DNA from: Lachnospiraceae bacterium
GTDB taxonomy: Bacteria; Bacillota; Clostridia; Lachnospirales; Lachnospiraceae
Assembly (NCBI GenBank): GCA_003535955.1
Contig: DPZM01000126.1
Coordinates: 1 to 5,633, forward strand
Reading direction: 5' to 3'
Length of the DNA: 5,633 nt
A program made the translations under genes and the position numbers. Below, one piece after another: positions 1 through 5,373 of the stretch; position 1 is the first letter of the stretch, and every line of letters begins with the position of its first letter. The notes beneath the pieces were generated by a model that did not search any database, was not told the origin of the DNA, and worked only from the letters and a program-made list of their open reading frames with translations.

Positions 1-7
1 TCGGCTA

Positions 8-17
8 TCCTCCCTTT
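8..17 (-). promoter_or_regulatory. Strong Shine-Dalgarno sequence of a gene beyond the left edge
   Basis: Read on the minus strand this is AAAGGGAGGA, a near-perfect complement to the 3' end of 16S rRNA. Seven bases (TAGCCGA) remain before the window ends, so a start codon immediately outside the window would sit at a normal distance. This suggests that a leftward gene begins just outside position 1 and that the structured DNA at 32-200 is upstream of it. The gene itself cannot be seen, so this is inference from one motif and its place. Confidence 0.35.
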
Positions 18-31
18 ATTAAGTGTCTCTA

Positions 32-200
32 TCACAAGCTTGTGACGCAAAGCTAATCCTTTAGGGCGAGTGGCGGGTAGGATTGTGGGTATTCGTCATA
101 AGAGGTTGCAACTCATCCGGGGGATGAGTGTACTGCAACGACCGAAGCAAAGCGTAGACCCACGAAGCGGTGGATTCCTTATGACATAAGTGCGAAGCAC
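32..200. other. Gene-free segment with nested inverted repeats; possible structured RNA
   Basis: No credible coding region is found in 1-333 apart from the HicA remnant start at 334; this stretch instead holds many paired segments. TCACA/TGTGA pair at 32-36/41-45. AATCCT/AGGATT pair at 55-60/79-84. GTCATAAG/CTTATGAC (95-102/178-185) enclose GTTGCA/TGCAAC (105-110/134-139), which stacks on ACTCATCC/GGATGAGT (111-118/122-129) closed by a GGG loop. CCAC/GTGG pair at 160-163/170-173, and GTGC/GCAC at 190-193/197-200 with a GAA loop. CTTATG (178-183) can alternatively pair with CATAAG at 185-190, giving two exclusive folds. The hexamer CGAAGC occurs at 143, 163 and 193. I do not recognise the family. 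The strand is undecided; the minus strand is slightly favoured because a ribosome binding site for a leftward gene lies at 8-17. It could equally be a remnant of a mobile element end. Confidence 0.4.
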
Positions 201-204
201 GGAG

Positions 205-274
205 CATTCCGTTAATCATATAAAAGTATAGTTTTGACCCCTTAATAGGAGACAGAGAACCGTCCCCTGTCTCC
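205..274. repeat. 70-bp direct repeat, copy 1, ending in a palindrome
   Basis: This sequence recurs at 999-1068 with a single difference (C at 239, T at 1033). It starts CATTCC, has an AT-rich middle, and ends in the hairpin GGAGACAG (248-255), an 11-base loop AGAACCGTCCC, and CTGTCTCC (267-274). The stem is a perfect 8 base pairs. The shape and the G/C-rich loop core are like repetitive extragenic palindromes. As far as I recall, GAACCGTCCCC-type palindromes are scattered through clostridial genomes, but I cannot check this here. It lies just before the HicAB promoter. Confidence 0.85.
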
Positions 275-280
275 TTTATG

Positions 281-309
281 TTGATATACGTATTATTACG
301 TGTTATGAT
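281..309 (+). promoter_or_regulatory. Sigma-A type promoter of the hicAB module
   Basis: The -35 box TTGATA (281-286) and -10 box TATGAT (304-309) each match the consensus at five of six positions and are separated by exactly 17 bases. A TG at 301-302 adds an extended -10 element. Transcription would start near 316, just upstream of the ribosome binding site GGGAGA (323-328) of the hicA remnant. The promoter starts only seven bases after the 70-bp repeat. Confidence 0.65.
288..301. promoter_or_regulatory. Inverted repeat between -35 and -10: probable HicB operator
   Basis: ACGTA (288-292) and TACGT (297-301) form a perfect inverted repeat around TTAT, lying wholly inside the promoter spacer and touching the extended -10. 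HicB antitoxins with a ribbon-helix-helix C-terminus bind short palindromes in their own promoter and repress it. A dimer here would block RNA polymerase. The repeat and its position are seen; the link to HicB is inference from the family. Confidence 0.5.
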
Positions 310-333
310 ATGGCTATCAATAGGGAGAACTAA

Positions 334-435
334 ATGAAAGGCTCGGAGTTAAATTTCCGTGTTCCGAGACATGATTCTAAGGATGTAAAACCCGGAACAT
401 TAAACAGTATTTTGAAGGATGCGGGCTTAAAATAG
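334..435 (+). pseudogene. hicA: HicA-family mRNA interferase toxin, internally deleted remnant
   Basis: An open frame of 33 codons starts at ATG 334, five bases after a good ribosome binding site (GGGAGA, 323-328), and ends at TAG 433-435. It opens with MKGSEL, the usual HicA N-terminus, and then jumps to FRVPRHDSKDVKPGTLNSIL and a short DAGLK tail, the usual HicA C-terminus. A complete HicA has about 60 residues and carries a GSxH-type motif with the catalytic histidine between these two parts. About 27 residues including that motif are missing, and the reading frame is kept across the join. HicA normally cleaves mRNA, so this product should be inactive as a toxin. The gene is cotranscribed with hicB, which starts 20 bases downstream. 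A peptide that still binds HicB is possible but unproven. Confidence 0.7.
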
Positions 436-455
436 ACCGCATGGAAAGAGGAACT

Positions 456-854
456 ATGAAAAGATATACATATCCTGCTATTATCATACCGGAATCAGAT
501 GGTGGTTATTCCGTTGATTTTCCCGATCTTGAAGGTTGTTATACATGCGGAGATGATCTCGGGGAAGCCTTGTATATGGCAGAGGACGTCCTTGCATTTA
601 CACTGTATGATTATGAAAAAGAAAAGAAAGAAATTCCCGAACCTACGCCTGTAGAATCAATAAATCTTAAAGGCAATGAATTTGTTAATTATATTACCTG
701 CGATACATTGGAATATCAAAAACGAAACAATAACAGAGCAATTAAAAAAACACTATCCATTCCTGAATGGTTGAATGAATTGGCTGTTGACGCAGGAATT
801 AATTTTTCACAGGTGTTACAGGAAGCGTTATCCGAGAAATTGCATCTTGCATAA
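456..854 (+). CDS. hicB: HicB-family antitoxin
   Basis: The product is a 132-residue cytoplasmic protein, of normal length for the two-domain HicB type. Residues 1-65 form the HicB N-terminal (degraded dsRNA-binding-like) domain, with the typical run YPAIIIPESDGGYSVDFPDL followed by EGCYTCGDDLGEAL. Residues about 95-130 (KKTLSIPEWLNELAV, then GINFSQVLQEAL) resemble a ribbon-helix-helix DNA-binding domain. The family neutralises HicA by covering its active site and represses the shared operon. An in-frame ATG at 441 would add five residues, but it has no ribosome binding site, whereas ATG 456 follows AGAGGA (447-452). The toxin gene upstream is deleted internally, so this antitoxin appears to be left without a working partner here. 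It may still autoregulate through the inverted repeat at 288-301, or neutralise HicA encoded elsewhere. Confidence 0.9.
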   Translation: MKRYTYPAIIIPESDGGYSVDFPDLEGCYTCGDDLGEALYMAEDVLAFTLYDYEKEKKEIPEPTPVESINLKGNEFVNYITCDTLEYQKRNNNRAIKKTLSIPEWLNELAVDAGINFSQVLQEALSEKLHLA

Positions 855-929
855 ATTCTTTTGTCGATTACAATTAATACTATAATATCATCAATCATCA
901 CTTTTGAGGATATACAGGATATATAATAC

Positions 930-960
930 GCCTTATACTTATATGGTATAAGGCTTTTTT
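930..960 (+). terminator. Intrinsic terminator after hicB
   Basis: GCCTTATAC (930-938) and GTATAAGGC (946-954) form a perfect 9-bp stem with a 7-base loop, followed directly by six T (955-960). It lies 75 bases after the hicB stop codon and should end the hicAB transcript. The stem lacks a T run on the opposite strand, so it works in the rightward direction only. It isolates the kinase gene downstream from the hicAB promoter. Confidence 0.85.
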
Positions 961-964
961 AGTG

Positions 965-999
965 GACATGGGCATGTCAAAAGAACCGTCCCCATTGCC
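965..999. repeat. Palindromic repeat unit with AGAACCGTCCCC core
   Basis: GACATG (965-970) and CATGTC (973-978) form an inverted repeat around GG. The following AGAACCGTCCCC (982-993) is identical to the loop region of the two 70-bp repeats, and ATTGCC (994-999) can partly pair back to GGCA at 971-974. It looks like a diverged member of the same palindrome family, with different stem sequences around a fixed core. It directly abuts the second 70-bp copy. Confidence 0.6.
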
Positions 1000-1068
1000 A
1001 TTCCGTTAATCATATAAAAGTATAGTTTTGACTCCTTAATAGGAGACAGAGAACCGTCCCCTGTCTCC
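999..1068. repeat. 70-bp direct repeat, copy 2
   Basis: It matches 205-274 in 69 of 70 positions, in the same orientation, with a spacing of 794 bases. The terminal hairpin is GGAGACAG (1042-1049), loop AGAACCGTCCC, CTGTCTCC (1061-1068). Together with copy 1 it brackets the hicAB module. It ends 39 bases before the kinase start codon, so the hairpin lies in, or close to, the kinase leader. Confidence 0.85.
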
Positions 1069-1078
1069 ACTGTCTCCA
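1061..1078. repeat. Tandem 9-bp duplication at the repeat edge
   Basis: CTGTCTCCA occurs twice in direct succession (1061-1069 and 1070-1078). The first copy is the right arm of the palindrome. The second could pair with the left arm instead and give a longer loop. It is a small local duplication just upstream of the kinase ribosome binding site (AAAGGA, 1094-1099). Confidence 0.75.
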
Positions 1079-1107
1079 CAGGACAACACTTTGAAAGGAT
1101 CACAGTC

Positions 1108-3867
1108 ATGGGAAGAAAACAAACCGTCATCTTTCGAATACTTGAAGCATACGTACTCTTCTTCCTGGCTGTGATCATCTTTCTGGTCATAAGGGCTCTC
1201 GTACCCTCCGATGGCTCCGGCGAGGCAAATACCGGGAGCTTTGATTCCATGTCCTTTAACGATGGCTGGATGCTTGAGCATGACGGTAAGGTAAGCCCTG
1301 TCACACTGCCCGAGCAAATGAAGTGTGAATCCGGCGATGAGCTTATCTTAAGGAATACCCTGCCCGAAAGCATAACAGACGGCATGACTCTCATGTTCCG
1401 CACGAGCATCGAAGATATATATGTCTACATCGGCGGTGAGCTGAGGGAAAGTTATGCAAGCTCCGGATTTAAGAGGATGTCCTATCATCTTCCGAGTGCC
1501 TATGTGGTGGTGGAGCTTGCTGATCTTGATGCCGGCAGGGATATAGAGGTCAGGCTCACCGTCAAGGACAAGGGCGTTCTTAACGATATAAGGTTAAGTT
1601 ACGGCAATAACGCCTGGTATAAGATAATCCACGAGAATATAGTCATCACCGTGATAGCATCCATCGTTGCCATCCTGGGCCTTATTACCGTAGCTTTATA
1701 TCTTTTCCTGCGCAAAAGGGCCGCAGTCGGTAAATCTGTCCTGTATCTGGGACTTTTAATGACTGACATGGGTATATGGTCCTTAAGTGAATCAAGGCTT
1801 AGGCAGGTAATCTTTAACCGTCCTTCCTTATCCACTTATTTTGCTTATTTCTCTATGGAGCTTGCAGGCGTACTCGTATGCATGTTTTTAAATGAGGTTC
1901 AGGGGCGAAAGAACAACAAACGCTATCTTCTGCTTGAAGCCCTCATGTCCCTGCAGATGCTCATAAATGTTATTCTGGGCCTGACGGGGCCGGTGGATCT
2001 GTACCGGTCTATCACCTTTTCCCATATATGGTTTATCCTCGGGATAGCCGTGATCATTTACAATATCGTAACGGACATTGCGAAGAAGCAGACCGGTGAC
2101 TATATATTCGTACTCACCGGAATGGCTGTATTTGTCATCTTCACGATCCTTGAGCTTGCCAATTTCTATATCAATCCCTTCAGAAGCCTGGGCGCATATA
2201 TATGTATCGGATTACTCTTCCTGCTTGTATTCACCCTTATTCAGGAAATGAAGAAGCTGTATATGTTAAGGGTCGAAAAGGCCCTCTCCGATGCGGCCAA
2301 TAAGGCTAAGAGCGACTTTCTGGCAAGGATGTCCCATGAGATCCGCAGTCCCATAAATGCGGTCCTTGGGATGAATGAGCTCATCCTGCGTGAAAGTCAG
2401 GAGCCCGCCATTACGGAATATGCCGAAAACATCGAAACCGCCGGAACCTCTCTTATGGATATAATCAACGATATCCTTGATCTTGAGAAAATAGAGAGCG
2501 GAAAACTTGATATCATTAATACCGGATATGATCCTGCCTTCGTTATATCCGATGCATGTAAAATGATAGAGAAACGTGCCGCGGAGAAGGGGCTGACTCT
2601 TAAGGTTCATGTGGACAGGGAACTTCCCGTAAAGCTTAAAGGGGATGCCGTAAGGCTTCGACAGATCCTTGTAAACCTCCTGACAAATGCCGTGAAATAT
2701 ACCGAAACAGGCCTGATAGTACTCACTGTTAACCTTCTTAAAACTGAGGACATGAAGGCATATGTGAATTTCAGTGTTAAGGATACCGGCATCGGTATAA
2801 GGGATGAGGACCGGGATAAGCTGTTTGAATCCTTTACGCGCCTTGACGATGAGAGGATCGGAAGCATCGAGGGCACGGGACTGGGACTTTCCATCGTTTC
2901 CGGACTTCTTGATATGATGGGAAGCCGTCTGGAGCTTGAAAGCATCTATGGTGCGGGATCTGACTTTTGCTTCGATCTGATCCAGGATATAGCGGATGGA
3001 TCACCTATAGGGAATTACGGGAAGCATATCGCCGAAAGAAGCACGGGGCGGAGGCAGGATAAGTACATCTACGCTCCCGGCGTAAGGATCCTCGTGATCG
3101 ATGACAGGCCGCTTAACCTGGCTGTAGTTAAGGGATTCCTTAAAAACAGCGGTATAATGATAGACGAAGCCTCATCCGGCGAAGAAGGCATACGGCTTAT
3201 GAAGGAAAATCACTATGATTTAGTCTTCTTCGACCATATGATGCCGGGACTTGACGGAATTGAAACATATAAAAAATGTGTTAAGGAAGGTATCTTAAGT
3301 CATGACACCCCTGCTGTTATGATGACGGCGAACGCAATAGAGGGTGCCGGAGATGAGTATCTTAATGCGGGCTTTTGTGACTATATTTTTAAGCCGGTCA
3401 CTTCGGATGAACTGACACGGATCATTGCAAAGCATCTTCCTGAGGATATGGTAAGCTATAGATCGAGAAACGAATCCGGTAATACTTCCGGCAAGGATAA
3501 AAACAGCCCGGCTACCGGACTCGATGATTCTTTGACCCTTGTGTGTTTTGAGGATGGACTCAGAGCCTGCATGAACGATGAATCCGTATACCGGACGGTT
3601 ATAGATGAGTTTCTTAAGGAACAGAACGATGTACTTCTTAAAAAGTCTTACAAAATAAAAGATTGGGAAAAATACAGAGTTATCGCGCATTCCATTAAGG
3701 CAAGTGCCGGTTATATAGGCGCAGGGCAGCTCCACGATCTTGCCTATGAATGTGAAGCCGCCCTTAAACGAAATGATATTGATTTTATTGAGCGCAATCA
3801 CCTTAACCTGCTTGCACTGTATGAAGCCACGGAAGCTATTCTTCGATCCCGGGAAACAGCTCTTTAA
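1108..3867 (+). CDS. Membrane hybrid sensor histidine kinase (7TM sensor, HisKA, HATPase, receiver, HPt)
   Basis: This is a 919-residue signalling protein. One N-terminal membrane helix (about 9-31) leads to an extracytoplasmic domain (about 32-174) that looks like a beta-rich jelly-roll ligand binder of the 7TMR-DISM extracellular kind. Seven further helices follow (about 178-201, 211-227, 241-261, 273-292, 302-321, 332-352, 361-378). The kinase core has the H box MSHEIRSPIN with phospho-acceptor His410, the N box NLLTNAVKYT (523-532), DTGIGI (559-564) and GTGLGL (589-594). A receiver domain has the acidic pair Asp665-Asp666, phospho-acceptor Asp709, Thr740 and Lys762. A C-terminal HPt domain has His861 in AHSIKASAGYIGA. 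All key residues are present, so a His-Asp-His relay is expected, passing phosphate to a regulator encoded elsewhere. ATG 1108 is chosen because AAAGGA lies eight bases upstream and the first helix follows at once. The ligand is unknown. The receiver lacks a DNA-binding output domain, and no response-regulator gene adjoins. Confidence 0.93.
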   Translation: MGRKQTVIFRILEAYVLFFLAVIIFLVIRALVPSDGSGEANTGSFDSMSFNDGWMLEHDGKVSPVTLPEQMKCESGDELILRNTLPESITDGMTLMFRTSIEDIYVYIGGELRESYASSGFKRMSYHLPSAYVVVELADLDAGRDIEVRLTVKDKGVLNDIRLSYGNNAWYKIIHENIVITVIASIVAILGLITVALYLFLRKRAAVGKSVLYLGLLMTDMGIWSLSESRLRQVIFNRPSLSTYFAYFSMELAGVLVCMFLNEVQGRKNNKRYLLLEALMSLQMLINVILGLTGPVDLYRSITFSHIWFILGIAVIIYNIVTDIAKKQTGDYIFVLTGMAVFVIFTILELANFYINPFRSLGAYICIGLLFLLVFTLIQEMKKLYMLRVEKALSDAANKAKSDFLARMSHEIRSPINAVLGMNELILRESQEPAITEYAENIETAGTSLMDIINDILDLEKIESGKLDIINTGYDPAFVISDACKMIEKRAAEKGLTLKVHVDRELPVKLKGDAVRLRQILVNLLTNAVKYTETGLIVLTVNLLKTEDMKAYVNFSVKDTGIGIRDEDRDKLFESFTRLDDERIGSIEGTGLGLSIVSGLLDMMGSRLELESIYGAGSDFCFDLIQDIADGSPIGNYGKHIAERSTGRRQDKYIYAPGVRILVIDDRPLNLAVVKGFLKNSGIMIDEASSGEEGIRLMKENHYDLVFFDHMMPGLDGIETYKKCVKEGILSHDTPAVMMTANAIEGAGDEYLNAGFCDYIFKPVTSDELTRIIAKHLPEDMVSYRSRNESGNTSGKDKNSPATGLDDSLTLVCFEDGLRACMNDESVYRTVIDEFLKEQNDVLLKKSYKIKDWEKYRVIAHSIKASAGYIGAGQLHDLAYECEAALKRNDIDFIERNHLNLLALYEATEAILRSRETAL

Positions 3868-3919
3868 TTGAAGCCTGTTCCATCTAGAATTGGCTAACAT
3901 GTGGCCCTTAACATTAAGA

Positions 3920-3943
3920 AGCCTCCCCAAGACCGGGGAGGCT
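3920..3943. terminator. Terminator hairpin between convergent genes
   Basis: AGCCTCCCC (3920-3928) and GGGGAGGCT (3935-3943) form a perfect G/C-rich 9-bp stem with a six-base loop. It lies 52 bases after the kinase stop and 110 bases beyond the antiporter stop on the opposite strand, where a shared terminator would be expected. Neither side has a clean T run: rightwards it reads ATCCTTGTATG, leftwards TCTTAATGTT. Efficiency is therefore uncertain, and the leftward side looks slightly better. Confidence 0.6.
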
Positions 3944-4004
3944 ATCCTTGTATGTATTGCTGATAAGATCGTTTCTATTCGCGAGACCATATATAATCCG
4001 CCGA

Positions 4005-4051
4005 CTCCGGACATCATCTACTACACGGCCGGTCTGCTCCGGACATCACCT
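4005..4051. repeat. Short direct repeat in the convergent intergenic space
   Basis: CTCCGGACATCATCT (4005-4019) and CTCCGGACATCACCT (4037-4051) match in 14 of 15 positions, 32 bases apart. The second copy ends just outside the antiporter stop codon (4054-4056). Its origin is unknown; a small duplication is likely. Confidence 0.6.
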
Positions 4052-4053
4052 GC

Positions 4054-5364
4054 TTAAGCATTCTGTCGGCTACGGGCTATATGTGTTATCACAAATACCG
4101 CAAGAATATAGGGATAGATAAGGAAGGGCATGAGCGCAAAGCTGGGAAGTGAAGCGATGGAAGATGCGATCAGGAGCTGGGCCCCGTAAGGGATTATCCC
4201 CTGCATGATGCACGAACATGTATCAAGAAGGGAAGCCGTCTCCTTCGGATCGACCTTGTATTCACCGCTTATGTCCCTGGCGATCGGAGCAGCAATGACT
4301 ATCGCTACCGTATTGTTGGCCGTAGCTATGTCCATAAAGGCCGTAAGACAGGCGATACCTGCCATTCCACCCCGTCTTGAATCGGCCCTCTTCCTTATGA
4401 ATTCAAGTATCGCCTCAAATCCTCCGTTCTCCTTCATAAGCGCGGCAACAGAAGCCACAAGTATCGTCACGATCATCGTCTCGAACATTCCGGAAATCCC
4501 GCTGCCCATTGATGACAGGGCCGATGTGTAGGTAAGCGAGCCCGTGACTATCCCCGCAAGGGCGAACAGGACAACGCCGGTTATAAGAACGATAAATACG
4601 TTTATCCCCAGTATCGACATACCTAAGACTATGAAGTAGGGGCAGGCCTGCCATATGTTATAGTCAAAATCACCCACTGCCACGCCATTATTGACAAGTG
4701 CATATATCACAAGGATCGCAAGTGTGATGACGGCCGAAGGCAGGGCCAGCCTGATATTGGTGCGGAACTTGTCCTTCATCTCAACACCCTGGGTCTTCGT
4801 TGCGGCTATCGTTGTATCGGATATAAAGGACAGGTTATCGCCAAACATGGCTCCGCCCACTACTACACCCACACACAGGGGAAGCGATAAACCTCCGTTA
4901 GCGGATACCGCCACCGCTATGGGTGTTATTACCGATATGGTACCGACGCTTGTTCCCATGGCCATCGAGATAAGACATGCTATAAGAAAGAGCCCCGGCA
5001 CCGCAAACCTGGCGGGTATTATATCAAGAAGCAGATTGGCCGTACTGTGTGCTCCGCCTGCTTCGGATGCTATCCCGCTGAACGTACCGGCAAGGATGAA
5101 GATGAAGAGCATTATCACTATATTATCATCTCCTATCCCAATCGCGCAGATATGTATCTTCTCTTCGAACTTAAGCTTCCTGTTCTGAAAAAAGGCCACG
5201 ATAAGGGCAATACTGAAGGCAAGACAGACGGAAACCACATAGAATCCCATCTGTCCCTGCTCATGTGAAATATACTCGAAATAAATCCCATTGCCCAGGT
5301 AAAGTATAAGAAATACAGCAATAGGTATAAGCGCCTTCTTGTTCGCTTTTATTTTTTCGTTCAT
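4054..5364 (-). CDS. NhaC-family Na+/H+ antiporter
   Basis: The 436-residue product is a polytopic membrane protein with about ten or eleven hydrophobic segments spread over its length, normal for the shorter NhaC-type transporters (Na_H_antiporter Pfam family). The family signature GDNLSFISDTT lies at residues 175-185, preceded by the small-residue segment MAMGTSVGTISVITP (134-148). In the second half, TAFMDIATANNT (341-352) and QGIIPYGAQLL (388-398) are further conserved stretches. Members exchange Na+ for H+ or couple organic substrates to cation gradients. The exact substrate here cannot be read from sequence, and an amino or organic acid exchanger is an alternative. The start at 5364 is supported by GAGGA (5369-5373), four bases upstream. 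That ATG shares one base with the galK stop codon (TAATG), so translation is probably coupled to galK. Confidence 0.88.
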   Translation of the reverse strand: MNEKIKANKKALIPIAVFLILYLGNGIYFEYISHEQGQMGFYVVSVCLAFSIALIVAFFQNRKLKFEEKIHICAIGIGDDNIVIMLFIFILAGTFSGIASEAGGAHSTANLLLDIIPARFAVPGLFLIACLISMAMGTSVGTISVITPIAVAVSANGGLSLPLCVGVVVGGAMFGDNLSFISDTTIAATKTQGVEMKDKFRTNIRLALPSAVITLAILVIYALVNNGVAVGDFDYNIWQACPYFIVLGMSILGINVFIVLITGVVLFALAGIVTGSLTYTSALSSMGSGISGMFETMIVTILVASVAALMKENGGFEAILEFIRKRADSRRGGMAGIACLTAFMDIATANNTVAIVIAAPIARDISGEYKVDPKETASLLDTCSCIMQGIIPYGAQLLIASSIASLPSFALMPFLIYPYILAVFVITHIARSRQNA

Positions 5365-5373
5365 TAAATCCTC
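5364..5373 (-). promoter_or_regulatory. Ribosome binding site and TAATG stop-start overlap
   Basis: On the minus strand GAGGA (5369-5373), lying within the last galK codons, precedes TAATG, where the galK stop TAA and the antiporter start ATG share an A at 5364. This arrangement typically lets terminating ribosomes restart on the next gene, keeping the two products in proportion. It fixes the antiporter start codon. Confidence 0.75.

Noticed and set aside
46..189. Open frame of about 47 codons on the plus strand through the inverted-repeat cluster
   Set aside because: It has no ATG near its beginning and no ribosome binding site. It is very rich in basic residues and coincides with the palindromes, so it is better explained by structured non-coding DNA.
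881..886. Exact TATAAT box downstream of hicB
   Set aside because: No acceptable -35 lies at 16-18 bases (TTGTCG at 861-866 is only 14 away). A transcript from here would be cut off at the terminator ending at 960. Probably AT-rich chance.
205..1068. CRISPR array
   Set aside because: Only two copies of the 70-bp repeat exist, 794 bases apart with genes between them. There is no regular repeat-spacer spacing and no cas gene.
205..1068. Composite insertion sequence with the 70-bp repeats as ends
   Set aside because: The bracketed segment encodes no transposase or recombinase, and no target-site duplication could be made out at the outer edges.
939..1409. 156-codon minus-strand open frame over the repeats and kinase start
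   Set aside because: It crosses the hicB terminator, the palindromic repeats and the kinase N-terminus, and its product has no recognisable features.
3295..4017. 240-codon minus-strand open frame overlapping the kinase end
   Set aside because: It lies antisense to the receiver and HPt coding part, whose domain residues are all conserved on the plus strand. It has no ribosome binding site or family resemblance; it is a shadow frame.
3899..4057. 52-codon plus-strand open frame after the kinase gene
   Set aside because: There is no ribosome binding site before ATG 3899, it runs through the terminator stem and into the stop codon of the opposite gene, and I recognise no family. The later part reads like plausible protein, so a decayed gene end is not excluded.
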